Below are positions 53,701-61,376 of a stretch of DNA of 64,000 nt, in pieces; positions within the stretch are counted from its first letter, which is position 1; every line of letters begins with the position of its first letter. The position numbers and the translations under genes were made by a program. The notes below the pieces were generated by a model. That model ran no database searches and was not told the origin of the DNA. It saw only the letters and a list, made by a program, of their open reading frames with translations. Source of the stretch: Burkholderia aenigmatica (lineage in GTDB: Bacteria > Pseudomonadota > Gammaproteobacteria > Burkholderiales > Burkholderiaceae); NCBI RefSeq assembly GCF_902499175.1, contig NZ_CABVQC010000014.1:1-64000 (forward strand). Reading direction: 5' to 3'.

Positions 53701-54416
53701 ACCATCAGCGCATGTGCGGCATCCGGCGCGAACGGCTGCGGCGGCGCCACGACGATGCTGGCACCGGTCGCGAGCGGCGCGAGCCAGCATTCATGCGCGG
53801 CGTCGAAATTGACCGACGCGAAATGCAGCAGGCGATCGCCGGCCTCGATCGGCAGCGCGGCCGCGAGCGCGTCGCAGTGCGCGGCCAGCGGCCCGTGTTC
53901 GACGACGACCGCCTTTGGCGTGCCGGTCGAACCCGACGTATAGATCATGTACGCGGCCGAACGCGGGTGGGCGGACGCTTCTTCGTCATCGGCGGCGGTC
54001 TCGTGCCCGTCCGACGCGTCGACTGCCGCGTCAAACGCATGTTCGAACGGCTGGCCGAGCGCCGCACGGCCGGCCGCGTCGACGATCCCGTGCCGCAATT
54101 GCGCATCCTGGACGATCCAGTCAAGGCGCGCGGCCGGATGACGCGGATCGAGCGGCACGAACACACCGCCCGCCTTCAGCACGGCCAGCAGCGCGACGAA
54201 CAGCTCGCACGAACGCTCGACGCACACGCCCACCCGCACTTCCGCGCCGACGCCGGCCGCGCGCAGCTGCCGGGCCAGCCGCGACGCCCGCGCATCGAGC
54301 GCGCCGCGCGACAGGCGCAAGCCATACTGGAAAGGGATCGCGATCGCGGGTGCGTCGGGCGCGATGCGCGCCAGTTCGCGGATTCGGTGATGCAGCGCAG
54401 TCGGGAAACTCGTCAT
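44760..54416 (-). CDS. orbI: Ornibactin NRPS OrbI, A-T-C-A-T-E-C-A-T
   Basis: 3218 residues from the ATG at 54416 (MTSFPTALHHRIREL), which has GAAGGA upstream; a longer start at 54452 is less good. Order by motif: A1 (YTSGSTGTPKA near 160), T1 (LGADSL near 554), C (HHAITDGWS near 759), A2 (YTSGSTGTPKG near 1227), T2 (LGGDSI near 1623), E (HHAIVDGVSWRIL near 1810, with GWLTSHYPV and FNYLGQF), C (MQQGILFHAL and HHVLLDGWS near 2289), A3 (YTSGSTGKPKG near 2767) and T3 (LGGHSL near 3153). This fits modules for hydroxyornithine, Asp (epimerised to D) and Ser of ornibactin. No starter condensation domain is present. Confidence 0.96.
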   Translation of the reverse strand: MTSFPTALHHRIRELARIAPDAPAIAIPFQYGLRLSRGALDARASRLARQLRAAGVGAEVRVGVCVERSCELFVALLAVLKAGGVFVPLDPRHPAARLDWIVQDAQLRHGIVDAAGRAALGQPFEHAFDAAVDASDGHETAADDEEASAHPRSAAYMIYTSGSTGTPKAVVVEHGPLAAHCDALAAALPIEAGDRLLHFASVNFDAAHECWLAPLATGASIVVAPPQPFAPDAAHALMVNEAVNVAAFPPAYLREFAAVAARDGVPPALRVLAFGGEALPQQAFEFVRSTFPSVRLINGYGPTEAVISPMLWPVEPGETPALAADDAYASLPIGRVIGPRVARVDGGEADGVGELLLGGVCIARGYHGRPALTAERFIPDADGEPGARVYRTGDLARLRDDGAFDYLGRLDDQVQVRGVRVEPAEIAACLRSHPAVADAAVVAETGNGPTRLIACVALRAAADDAALKAHVAAQLPAAWQPHRFVRCDALPYTLNGKIDRAALREKIAAARDTAQGNGDAPRTPTERQLAGLWQTLLGLDVTPSRDDRFFALGADSLAAMQLQAAIRAASRVNLRLDTLFADPVLFELAEAVDRSERETGEPLAAITARRLPAEAAVSGAPYVDRAASLAQQRFWVLAQTRDASAAYHIAAHWTIDGVLDRDALQRALDHVIGRHEAWRTTLVDNDDGVVMQRIHAHLPVSIADIDLRDQPPAARDAQAARLAERDAAEPFDLARGPLLRATLVALADDCHRLLLTAHHAITDGWSSRCAFDELSAAYRAYAEGREPSLPDLPIQYADYADWQRDMLAGGEGERQLDYWRGALRDVPGPLALPVDRQPGAVRTLQGARVSVRLPDAVAADVRQLARDAQATTFTVLLAALDAWLSRLTGTTDIVVAVPVAHRQRPETRALLGLFLNTVALRVRVAPTLPFRALVDAARTAALDAVAHQDVPFERVVDAVKPPVKRGDEWLRVKFAQQFDARHDSVLPGATAVATPGPDLAARFDFAVDFTDDANGIALVAAYATDCVDADTARAWLDSYAAFVGAAARDPHQTTAVLPCDASAASRQPRDGRALRVEHADIVAAFARQAAAYPHRVALADASASLTFAELDDASNRIARALTQRGVAAEAAVIVCIERSARFVVGLLGALKAGALAVLLDPAQPAARLAAAAADCGARWALVAESAAWPADIDARPLDVDTLAQDATLAHAAGVRIAPHPEQGAYLIYTSGSTGTPKGVVVSHGALADYVQGMLDELAFAPDASFAMVSTVAADLGHTTLFGALCAGRTLHLLPAACAFDPDLFAEEMRRRGVGVLKIVPSHLQALLDARVPADVLPRHALVTGGETLTWALVTRLAALAPACRVINHYGPTEATVGAIACDTASIAADARDPASGVPLGLPLPNARALVLDAFGACVPAGATGELYLGGPGVARGYLGRPAQTAERFVPDPFAPGARLYRTGDRVRLRADGRLAFLGRIDDQVKIRGYRVEPGEVSAAVRAAGPVAQAETLAIEHDGRLRLATFVVMRDGANFDEAAVRAALAAKLPDYMVPAQFVALARLPVTANGKIDRAALREQAAAPVASATGNAPQGPVETVLAEVWQAVLKAPQVGRDDNFFELGGDSILVLQVIARARKRGVRFTPKQLFDGPTVAELARIAKTEDVAAAQPAVAAVASAPVAAQVLTPAQQRFFALGIPHPGHWNQSVAFDVHGPFDADAFARAFDALLTHHDAFRQRFARGADGTWQANDAAKPYDALPFVEVSARDETDARARFDALQRRLDLGRGPLACACAARLPDGSTQLCLAIHHAIVDGVSWRILLDDLDTAYRAACERAPIRLSQPGPRADAWASRLARAATEPASPFAGEAAYWAGMALGDDVVPDHPDATATNADAAVVVQTIDAALTRAALTDAHAAYRTQTIELLGAALALALAGVSGAASCRVELEGHGREALFDDADASRTIGWLTSHYPVTLPVAATARDTLCAVKDTLGAVPHKGLGFGVLAHYGDAATRATLAAVPRPRVTFNYLGQFDAPRDAMLVPRFGGTGVERDPLGPLGNTLAIHAYLDTDRDGARTLKVHWVYGAPQFERATIDAFAERFAAALRELVDACASRVAHRGGGATPGDFPLARAAGLTQAAIERAPLDWRTIDDVYPLSPMQQGILFHALFAPGHASYVNQLVATATALDADRLAAAFEASIARHDILRTSVMPDEAAPLQCVHRHAPMPVEQFDWRTRGDTLDADFDAWLAADRARGFDWREPPLMRLTLIRVTDDAWRVVWTRHHVLLDGWSTARLLADVLRDYRDPDAVSPFASRPALRYRDFIAWLGTRDLDADERFWTERLARLDTPTLIAERTADRADAEMVTWRATLDACTMTRVARTARALKLTVNTLVQGAWALALQRMTHQPAVAFGATVAGRPDALADVDSVLGLFINTLPVITAPAPQQRAADWLQTLQRDNAAAAEHAHTPLADIQRWARGAGGALFDTLVVFENYPVEDTARDADPRALALSDVRSIEATDFALTLVIESGAELTIDYGYDTARVDARQVETWHRAFACALDALARTPDALLGALSIADDATRDALALAQDTAREWPASQQQPLHLQFTDAARATPDAIALEYADIHGGVHRATYRELDVSTSRIAAALRRRGVQPDTPVALCVERSFDMVMALVGVLKAGAAYLPVDPDYPAERIAYLLRDARPAVAITQAHLREPVEAALGDGATTQLLTVADLLADESESDAASAPATIDDAQLAYLIYTSGSTGKPKGAGNTHGALANRIAWMQHAYRLTRDDVVLHKTPFGFDVSVWEFVWPLAIGAKLAIAAPGDHRDPARLAAAIHAHGVTVLHFVPSMLAAFAAYLDDFSAAAQCDSVRLIVASGEALAPELVAKMARLLPNAMLVNLYGPTEAAIDVSHWTCGPDDANAVAVPIGHPIANLQLHVLDAAWQPVPAGATGELYLAGAGLARGYLGRPALTAERFVPDPFVPGARMYRTGDLARRRADGALDYLGRVDTQVKLRGQRIEPGEIEALLRAAPGVNDAVVIVRDEQLIGYVACGDAGPLDRAALLDALRAQLPAYMVPSQLIELDALPVTPNGKCDRHALPAPVRETAADVALATDTERALAEIWQRVLHVDAIGRDGDFFLLGGHSLLATQAHAQANLHWGLALPLRTLFDTRTLARCAEAIDAACAACGATDAASAIDALLGELETQ

Positions 54417-54486
54417 GTGCGTGAAGTCCTTCGGTCCGGCCGCTTCGGCCAAGTCTCGGGGCCGCTTGGGGCGGCTTCACTGATGT

Positions 54487-54511
54487 GACGAACGGCGCGG
54501 CCGATTTTTTA
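54487..54511 (-). promoter_or_regulatory. OrbS-dependent promoter of orbI operon
   Basis: Minus-strand TAAA (54511-54508), 17 nt including a GC-rich block, and CGTC (54490-54487), followed by ACATC. The layout is the same as in front of orbE and orbH. It would yield a leader of roughly 60 nt before the orbI start at 54416. Confidence 0.85.
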
Positions 54512-54558
54512 CCGTTTTGTATCCAAAGCACGTGCGAACGCTTTTTTGAACACGCCGC

Positions 54559-54583
54559 TAAATATTTGCGCGGCCCATTCGTC
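54559..54583 (+). promoter_or_regulatory. OrbS-dependent promoter of orbE
   Basis: TAAA (54559-54562), 17 nt with GCGCGGCCC and CGTC (54580-54583), followed by TATCAGG, the same downstream bases as in the orbH promoter. It is divergent from the orbI promoter, with 47 nt between the two -35 elements. Confidence 0.85.
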
Positions 54584-54667
54584 TATCAGGGAGGAAAGCC
54601 GGAACGGGGCCCCGCCTCGCCCGCTGCTTTCGCGTTTTCGCCTGCCCTCCCTTTACCGACGTTGCCG

Positions 54668-56413
54668 ATGACAGCTGCCCACGAGCCTTCTTCCCCGCCG
54701 TCCCTCGACGCTTCCCCCGGCCGCCCCGCGGCGCGCCTGATCCTCGCGCTGTTGCGCGAAAGCCGCGCGTCACTCGTGCTGGCGCTCACCGCGTGCGTGC
54801 TGAACGGCGTCGCGAGCGTGCTGCTCGTCGCGACGCTGAACCGCGCGCTCTCGCAGCCGGGCGCCGCCGACGCGTCGCTCGCGTGGCGCTTCGCGCTGTG
54901 CGCGGTAATCGCACTCGTCACGCGGATCGTGTCGGGCACGCTGTTCGCGCGCCTGTCACAGGACACGATGGCGCGGCTGCGCGTGCATCTCGCGCGGCGC
55001 GTCGGCGCGGCCGAGCTGCGCGACATCGAGCGGATCGGCGCGGCGCCCGTGCAGTCGGTGTTGACCGATGACGCGACCAACGTGTCGATGCTCTTTTTCG
55101 CGCTGCCGAACCTGGTCATGCACGGCTCGATCGTGTTCGGCTGCCTCGGCTATCTCGCGTGGCTGTCGTGGCCGGTGTGCCTGCTGGCGCTGGCCGCGAT
55201 CGTCGCGGGTTCGCTCGGCTATCACACCGGCGACCGCCGCGCGATCGCATCGCTCGAAGCGGCCGGCCAGGCGCAGGACCGGCTGTTCGGCTATCTCGGT
55301 TCGCTGTTTTCCGGCGCGAAGGAGCTGAAGCTGCACGATGAACGCGCCCGCCAGTTCGTCGACGGCCAGCTCGGCGCCGCGATCGGCGAAGTGCGCGACC
55401 ACCGCCGCCGCGCGTTCAGCGCGTATGCGGTCGGCGTCGGCTGGATCATCTTCCTGTTCTATGCGTTCCTCGGCGTCGCGTCGTTCTGGCCGCAGCTCGG
55501 CGTGCATGCCGATCCGGCCGCAGCCGCCGGCTACGTCGTCGTGTTCCTGTTCATGCTCGTGCCGCTCGACGGGCTACTGAACAACCTGCCGACCGTCAAC
55601 GCGGCACGCGTGTCGCTCACGCGGATCGAAGGCGTGATGGCCGAATTCGGCGCGCTGCGCACGGTGCCGCCCGCGTCGGACGCTCCCGACGTGCCGCCGG
55701 CCGGCGCCGTCACGCTGCGCGGTGTCACGCATGCGTACTTCCACGAACGCGACGAACGGATGTTCAGCATCGGGCCGATCGACCTGACGATCCAGCCGGG
55801 CGAGCTGGTGTTCATCGTTGGCGGCAACGGCAGCGGCAAGACGACGCTCGCGAAGGTGCTGACGGGGCTCTACGAGCCCGAGGAAGGCACGATCGAGGTC
55901 GATGGCCGCACGATCGGCTGGCGCGAGCGCGCCGCGTACCGGCAGCGCTTCAGCGCGGTGTTCAACGATTTCCACCTGTTCGATGCGCTGCTCGGCATCG
56001 TCGATCCCGACGATCCGTCCCGCGCGCAGGCCGACGCGCGCGCAAACGCGCTCGTCGCGAAGCTCGCACTCGATCACAAGGTGAAGGTGGTCGACGGCGC
56101 GTTCTCGACCCGCGCGCTGTCGACCGGGCAGCGCAAGCGGCTCGCGCTCGTCGTCGCGTACCTGGAGGACCGGCCGTTCTACCTGTTCGACGAATGGGCG
56201 GCCGATCAGGATCCGTCGTTCAAGGCCGTGTTCTACGAGCAATTGCTGCCCGAGCTGCGCGCGCGCGGCAAGGCCGTGATCGTGATCACGCACGACGACC
56301 GCTACTTCGATCTTGCCGACCGCTTGCTGAAGCTCGACAACGGGCGCATCGTCAGCGACACGACGCCGGCGCGGTCACGTGCGCAGGATGGCGTCGATGC
56401 GCTGAGCGCGTAA
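54668..56413 (+). CDS. orbE: ABC-type siderophore peptide exporter (PvdE/SyrD-like)
   Basis: 581 residues from the ATG at 54668, chosen because the promoter lies at 54559; the earlier in-frame ATG at 54485 lies upstream of that promoter. The N-terminal half has about six hydrophobic helices (e.g. SLVLALTACVLNGVASVLLV). The ATPase half contains FIVGGNGSGKTTLAKVL (Walker A), LSTGQRKRLALV (signature), FYLFDEWAADQD (Walker B) and VIVITHDD (switch His). It is a fused half-transporter of the cyclic-peptide exporter family. It probably moves ornibactin or its precursor to the periplasm. It is the only rightward gene of the locus. Confidence 0.94.
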   Translation: MTAAHEPSSPPSLDASPGRPAARLILALLRESRASLVLALTACVLNGVASVLLVATLNRALSQPGAADASLAWRFALCAVIALVTRIVSGTLFARLSQDTMARLRVHLARRVGAAELRDIERIGAAPVQSVLTDDATNVSMLFFALPNLVMHGSIVFGCLGYLAWLSWPVCLLALAAIVAGSLGYHTGDRRAIASLEAAGQAQDRLFGYLGSLFSGAKELKLHDERARQFVDGQLGAAIGEVRDHRRRAFSAYAVGVGWIIFLFYAFLGVASFWPQLGVHADPAAAAGYVVVFLFMLVPLDGLLNNLPTVNAARVSLTRIEGVMAEFGALRTVPPASDAPDVPPAGAVTLRGVTHAYFHERDERMFSIGPIDLTIQPGELVFIVGGNGSGKTTLAKVLTGLYEPEEGTIEVDGRTIGWRERAAYRQRFSAVFNDFHLFDALLGIVDPDDPSRAQADARANALVAKLALDHKVKVVDGAFSTRALSTGQRKRLALVVAYLEDRPFYLFDEWAADQDPSFKAVFYEQLLPELRARGKAVIVITHDDRYFDLADRLLKLDNGRIVSDTTPARSRAQDGVDALSA

Positions 56414-56428
56414 CACGTCAGTCGATAA

Positions 56429-56470
56429 AAAATCGCCGACGCGCTGCAGCGGCAGTGCGTCGGCGATTTT
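56429..56470. terminator. Bidirectional terminator between orbE and orbB
   Basis: Perfect 14-bp inverted repeat AAAATCGCCGACGC (56429-56442) and GCGTCGGCGATTTT (56457-56470), with a 14-nt loop. The stem ends in A/T runs in both directions, so it can stop transcription of the convergent orbE and orbB transcripts. Confidence 0.88.
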
Positions 56471-56606
56471 CGCTTCAGGAAGAAAGATTGGCGGCGCGCG
56501 GTGCGTTCGTGTAAAGGCTCGCGCCGTTCACCGCCAGTCAGGCCAACCGAAACGCCCTGCCCATGGAAATCCAGGCGGCATCCTCCGCCGATCGACCGCC
56601 GCGCAC

Positions 56607-57644
56607 TCAGCGCGTGGCCGGCAGCTTCAGCATCGTCTCGGTCATCACGTCGGCCAGCTTCAGCGCCGACATCGGCCCGCCGAACCCCCAGATATTGCGT
56701 TCGATGAGCGCGATCCGGTGTTCCCGCATCGCGGGCACGAAGCGCCACACCGGCGAATCGAGTTTCTCGGACAGCGGCACGTCCATTCCCGATGCGGTCA
56801 CGAACAGCACGGCCAGGTCGCGCTGCCGGAGCAGGTCGGCCGACGTCACGTACAGCGTGCCTTCCCGCGTCGGCTTCTTCGGCCACGGATCGAGGCCGAG
56901 CGCCCGCGCGAGGCCAGCCGACGTGCTGTTGCCCGTATAGGCCCAGTAGCGGTCGGGCAAGCCGAGATCCTGCAGCAGCGCGATGCGCTCGCCCTTGCGT
57001 CCGGCGGCCGCGAGCCGCGCTGCATTGCGTGCAATGCCCGCGTCGAGTTGCGCATCGATCGCCTGCGCGCGCGCGTCGCGCCCCGTGACCGTACCGATCG
57101 TCCGGAAGATCTGCCGCATCCAGTCGAGCTGCGTGACCGGCACACCACCGTCCGACACGTTCGGACTGAACTGGAACAGGATCGTCGGCGCGATCCGGTC
57201 GAGCGCATCGAAAATCGGCGCATGCCGGAAACCGACGCCGATGATCAAATCGGGTTTGACCGCCGCGATCGCTTCCAGGCCCGGCTCCTGGCGCGAACCG
57301 ATGTCGGTCACGTTCGCGAGCCGCTCGCTTTGATAGCCGAGCCAGCCCGGATAGAACGCCGTATCGGCCATCCCGACCGGCACGAGGTCGAGCGCGATCA
57401 CGCTTTCCGCGAACATGAAGTCGAGCGCGACCACGCGTTGCGGGCGCACCGGCATCGTCGCGCTCGCCTGCGACACGACGGGATTGCCGGCCACCGACAC
57501 GGCACCCGGCGCACGCACGCCCTGAGCACGATGGGCATCGAGGTTCGCGGCAACGGCGCCGGACGACGCGAAAAACGCGCCGCAGCACGCGGCGCCGAGC
57601 GCTGCGAGTGCGCGGAGCGCGTCCCGGCGGCCGGCATCCGTCAC
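56607..57644 (-). CDS. orbB: Periplasmic ferric-ornibactin-binding protein
   Basis: 345 residues from the GTG at 57644, overlapping the orbF stop (GTGA). The N-terminus has [20 protein letters not shown], a twin-arginine-like signal, followed by SSGAVAAN. The body is a class III solute-binding protein with [39 protein letters not shown] and [20 protein letters not shown], similar to FhuD/FecB-type proteins. It delivers ferric ornibactin to OrbC-OrbD. It is the last gene of the orbH transcript and ends before the bidirectional terminator. Confidence 0.9.
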   Translation of the reverse strand: MTDAGRRDALRALAALGAACCGAFFASSGAVAANLDAHRAQGVRAPGAVSVAGNPVVSQASATMPVRPQRVVALDFMFAESVIALDLVPVGMADTAFYPGWLGYQSERLANVTDIGSRQEPGLEAIAAVKPDLIIGVGFRHAPIFDALDRIAPTILFQFSPNVSDGGVPVTQLDWMRQIFRTIGTVTGRDARAQAIDAQLDAGIARNAARLAAAGRKGERIALLQDLGLPDRYWAYTGNSTSAGLARALGLDPWPKKPTREGTLYVTSADLLRQRDLAVLFVTASGMDVPLSEKLDSPVWRFVPAMREHRIALIERNIWGFGGPMSALKLADVMTETMLKLPATR

Positions 57645-58441
57645 CGGATCGCGACCTGCTCGGCCAGCGCCGTGTCGTCCATCGTCAGTAGCAGGGGGCA
57701 GCTTCCACACAGTTGCGTTTCTCCAGGAATTTCATAGCGCAGGCAGCACACGCGGCGCGCGCGAAACGGCGTCGGCAGCAGCGCCGAGCGCGGCACGGCA
57801 TCACGCACGGGCACACGCAGCGGATTCGGTTCGCCGTGAACGCAGCTCGAACCGAACAGCCAGTCCGCATCGCGGACGGGATCGGCGGCGCATGGCAGCG
57901 AACGATACGTATCGAGCAGATAGTCGAGCAGGTTGCCCGCGTTGCTCCACAGCACGCGCGGCGTGACGCGGCCCATCGCCGCGAGCAGGTCGATCACCGC
58001 GCCGAGATGCGCGACGAGCCCCGCATAGCGGGGCGCCGGGTCGTCGCACGGTTCGCCGAGTGCATCGTGCGTGAAGTACAGCGCCGCGGGCATCCCGTCG
58101 TCGAGCGCGACGAACGTGCGCTCGGGTGTCATGTCGAGCGGCCGGCCGAGCGTCAGCGCGGCGACGACGCCGGCCGGCGCCGCGCGGCCGAAATAGTATT
58201 TGCTCCATTGCGACATCAGCGCGCGCGCATGCTGCGCCGGATCGCCGCCGTAATGGCGGACCATCGCGTCGAGCACGATGTCGCGGTGTGCGGGCAACGC
58301 GCTGACCGGCACGATGAGGCGGCCCGGCGCGTGCGCGTCGTCGGGCATGCCGAGCCAGACGACGTCGAGGTGTTCGGCGAACGGTTCGGGCGCGAACGCC
58401 GAGAAGCGCGTGGCGCGCGCGCCGTCGAGCGCGGGCGTCAT
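57641..58441 (-). CDS. orbF: Siderophore-iron reductase, FhuF-like
   Basis: 266 residues from the ATG at 58441, overlapping the orbD stop by 4 nt. The C-terminal motif [20 protein letters not shown] gives the CC-x10-C-x2-C pattern that binds a 2Fe-2S cluster in FhuF-family reductases. The middle has [20 protein letters not shown] and LLWSN-like segments (here [14 protein letters not shown]) typical for the family. It likely reduces Fe(III) in imported ornibactin to release iron in the cytoplasm. It overlaps orbB downstream. Confidence 0.9.
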   Translation of the reverse strand: MTPALDGARATRFSAFAPEPFAEHLDVVWLGMPDDAHAPGRLIVPVSALPAHRDIVLDAMVRHYGGDPAQHARALMSQWSKYYFGRAAPAGVVAALTLGRPLDMTPERTFVALDDGMPAALYFTHDALGEPCDDPAPRYAGLVAHLGAVIDLLAAMGRVTPRVLWSNAGNLLDYLLDTYRSLPCAADPVRDADWLFGSSCVHGEPNPLRVPVRDAVPRSALLPTPFRARRVCCLRYEIPGETQLCGSCPLLLTMDDTALAEQVAIR

Positions 58442-60528
58442 CGCCCTGCGCGCCGGGCGCGGCGCCCCTCGAGGATCAGCAGCCCGAGCAGGTACGGTGC
58501 GCCGATCAGCGCGGTCAGCACGCCGGCCGGTACTTCTCGCGGCGCGACGACGGTTCGTGCCGCGAGATCCGCCACACCGAGGATCAGCGCGCCGCACGCG
58601 GCCGCGAGCCACAGCCGCGTCCGGTGCCGGCGCGCGCCGAGCATCGTCGCGACGTGCGGCGCCATCAACCCGATGAAGCCGACCGGCCCGACCGCCGCGA
58701 CGGCCGCGCACGCGGCGAGCGTCGCGATCGTCAGCGCAAGCGGCCGCAGCGCGGCTACCGGCAGGCCGAGCGCGGCCGCCTGGTCGTCGCCGAGCGCGAG
58801 CATGTCGAGCGGTTTCGCGAGCCACGCGAACACGGGCACCGCGAGCACACACCACGGCAGCAGCATCGACACCTCGCCCCAGCTCCGGCCATAGGTGCCG
58901 CCGACGAGCCACACGACGAAGCGCGCGGGCTGCACGCTTTCCTGCGTGATCAGCCATTGCGCGAGCGTGGTCCACAGCGCGCCGATCACGATGCCCGTCA
59001 GCGCCACCGCGAGCGGCGCGTAACGATGCCGGTGATTCAGCGCAAGCGTGATCGCGAGCGACAGCCCGCCGCCGATCAGTGCGGCGGCCGCGAGCGTCAC
59101 GTGGCCCATCAGCGGCCACGTCGACAGCGCAAACAGCGTGACGAGCCCCGCGCCTTGCGTGACGCCGAGCACTTCGGGGCCCGCGAGCGGATTACGCACG
59201 ACGCTCTGCATCGCGACGCCGCTGACCGCCAGCAGCGCGCCGGCAAGAAGCGCGCACAACAGGCGCGGCATGCGCAGGTCGATCAGCATCCGCGCGAGCG
59301 CATCGTGGCCGGACAACGCGGCCGACCAGCGCGCGATCGACAGCCACTCGGAGCCGGCCGACACGCCGACGAACACGACCAGTACGCCTGCCACGACGAA
59401 CAGGACGGTGCGCAGCGGCCAGCCGAGCCGTTCGAGCCAGCCGACGAGCCGCGTCGAGCCGCCGCCCGCCGCGCGTTCGGCATCCGCGTGCAGCACGCCC
59501 GACCACGCGGCCCCGCGCCGGATCATCGCCAGCATCAGCGGCGTACCGACCAGCGCGATCGCGACGCCGGTCGACAGCGTGGCGTCGAGACCCGACGCGA
59601 GCACCGCGCTGTCGGTGACGAGGACGAGCGCCCCGCCCGCGAGCGCCGACAGCGGCACCAGCACACCGAGCCGAGCCGCGCGCGCGCCGCGCACCTGGCG
59701 CAGCAGGTTCGGCGCGACGAGGCCGACATACGACAGCGGGCCCGCGATACTGACGGCCACGCTCGTGAACGCGACCGCGACGATCGTCGCGGCGAACCGC
59801 GTCGCGTCGACGCGCACGCCGGCCGCGGCCGCCGCATCGTCACCGAGCGTGAGCGGATTCAGCGGCCGGATCACGAACGGCAATGCGATGAGCGGCACGA
59901 CGAGCCAGCGTGCGGCGAGCGCGAGGCCCGTCGCGCCCGGCTGATAGAGGCTGCCGTTGGTCCACAGCGCGGCCCCCGCGATGTTCTGCTCGAAGAATGC
60001 GAGCACGAGCGTCGACAGCGCGGCGAACAGCAGCATGCACACGCTGCCGGCGAGCACGAGGCGCAACGGCGTCGCACGCCAGCCGCCGGCCGCGACGATC
60101 GCGCAGGCGGCCGCGGCCAGCCCGCACACGAACAGCAGCGGCACCGACGCGACGCCCGCCAGCGCCGGCACGAGCATCGCCGCGAGCAGGCCGAGCTGGG
60201 CGCCGCCCGTCACGCCGAGCAGGTCGGGCGACGCGAGCGGATTGCGCGTGAGCGACTGGAACAGCGCACCCGCGATGCCGAGGCACCCGCCCGCGACGAG
60301 CGCCGCCGCGACACGCGGCAGGTTGAGGTCGAACAGGAACACGTGCGCGAGCGCGGCGGCATCGCTGCCGGGCACCGCGCCCCACCACACGCGCAGATCG
60401 GGGGCGACGCGCAGCGCCGCGAGTAGCGCGATCAACGTGACGAGGCCGATCGCGATCGTACCGGCCCGGCCCGTTGCCGCGCCCTTCCCCGCCGCCACGA
60501 GGCGCTTGCGCGTCGCGAGCGTCGTCAT
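58438..60528 (-). CDS. orbD: FecCD-type double permease for ferric ornibactin
   Basis: 696 residues from the ATG at 60528, overlapping the orbC stop by 4 nt. It contains two fused FecCD permease halves, as in FhuB, each ending with a VGLVAPNLLR- or FIGLMAPHVATML-like coupling segment and each containing a GxxxPRxxxA-like motif (LNLPRVAAALVAGG and LRMPRLLCALLAGA). About 20 transmembrane helices are expected. It works with the OrbC ATPase and OrbB to import ferric ornibactin across the inner membrane. The longer open frame upstream to 61260 is antisense-like noise within orbC. Confidence 0.94.
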   Translation of the reverse strand: MTTLATRKRLVAAGKGAATGRAGTIAIGLVTLIALLAALRVAPDLRVWWGAVPGSDAAALAHVFLFDLNLPRVAAALVAGGCLGIAGALFQSLTRNPLASPDLLGVTGGAQLGLLAAMLVPALAGVASVPLLFVCGLAAAACAIVAAGGWRATPLRLVLAGSVCMLLFAALSTLVLAFFEQNIAGAALWTNGSLYQPGATGLALAARWLVVPLIALPFVIRPLNPLTLGDDAAAAAGVRVDATRFAATIVAVAFTSVAVSIAGPLSYVGLVAPNLLRQVRGARAARLGVLVPLSALAGGALVLVTDSAVLASGLDATLSTGVAIALVGTPLMLAMIRRGAAWSGVLHADAERAAGGGSTRLVGWLERLGWPLRTVLFVVAGVLVVFVGVSAGSEWLSIARWSAALSGHDALARMLIDLRMPRLLCALLAGALLAVSGVAMQSVVRNPLAGPEVLGVTQGAGLVTLFALSTWPLMGHVTLAAAALIGGGLSLAITLALNHRHRYAPLAVALTGIVIGALWTTLAQWLITQESVQPARFVVWLVGGTYGRSWGEVSMLLPWCVLAVPVFAWLAKPLDMLALGDDQAAALGLPVAALRPLALTIATLAACAAVAAVGPVGFIGLMAPHVATMLGARRHRTRLWLAAACGALILGVADLAARTVVAPREVPAGVLTALIGAPYLLGLLILEGRRARRAGR

Positions 60529-61376
60529 ACGGCGAGATCCCGGTCGAAGACGCCGGCCGCCTGCGGCGCGCCGTCGGTCGACGGCCCGTAGGCTGGCACG
60601 CACATCGGTGCGCCCGTCTGCGGATGCGCGATCTTCAGCATCTCGACGCCGAACGCCGCGCGCAGCCGCGCCGGTTCGAGCATCGCATCGGGCGAGCCCT
60701 GCGCGACGAGGCGCCCCGCGCGCATCAGCACGATCTCGTCGCTGTACGCGGCCGCCTGGTTCAGGTCGTGCAGCACCCACACGATCGTCAGCCCGCGTGC
60801 GCGGTTCAGCGCACGCAGCGCATCGAGGATGTCGAGCTGGTGATGGATGTCGAGATAGGTCGTCGGTTCGTCGAGCAGCACGATCGGCGCCTGCTGCGCG
60901 AGCGCCATCGCGATCCACGCGCGCTGGCGCTCGCCGCCCGACAGCGCGCCGACGTCGCGGCCCGCGTCGTCGGCGAGGCCGCTCGTCTCGAGTGCCTCGT
61001 CGATCGCTGCATGGTCGGCCCGCGACAGGCCGCGCAGGAAGCCGCCGTACGCATAGCGCCCGTACGCGACGAGCTCGCGCACCGTGAGGCCCGACGGAAT
61101 CTGGTTGAACTGCGCGAGCATCGTCAGCTCGCGCGCGAGCGCTCGACGGCGAAACGACGCGAGCGGCTGGCCGTTGACTTCGACATGGCCGGCACGCGCG
61201 GGCTGCAGGCCCGCGAGCGTGCGCAGCAGCGTGCTCTTGCCGCAGCCGTTCGGTCCGCACAGCGCGGTTACGCGGCCGGCCGCGATCGACAGGTCCAGCC
61301 CGTCGATCACGACATGGTCGCGATACCCTACCGACAGCCCGCGCGCGGCAAGCGCGGCGGTACTACGCGTCATCAA
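60525..61376 (-). CDS. orbC: ABC transporter ATPase for ferric ornibactin
   Basis: 283 residues with Walker A GPNGCGKSTLLRTLAGL, Q-loop LAQFNQIPSGLTV, signature LSGGERQRAWIAMALAQQ, Walker B IVLLDEPTTYLD and the switch VLHDLNQAA. It is of the FepC/FhuC type. It starts with an overlap of 4 nt onto the orbG stop and ends overlapping orbD. It drives import of the ferric siderophore through OrbD. Confidence 0.95.
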   Translation of the reverse strand: MMTRSTAALAARGLSVGYRDHVVIDGLDLSIAAGRVTALCGPNGCGKSTLLRTLAGLQPARAGHVEVNGQPLASFRRRALARELTMLAQFNQIPSGLTVRELVAYGRYAYGGFLRGLSRADHAAIDEALETSGLADDAGRDVGALSGGERQRAWIAMALAQQAPIVLLDEPTTYLDIHHQLDILDALRALNRARGLTIVWVLHDLNQAAAYSDEIVLMRAGRLVAQGSPDAMLEPARLRAAFGVEMLKIAHPQTGAPMCVPAYGPSTDGAPQAAGVFDRDLAV

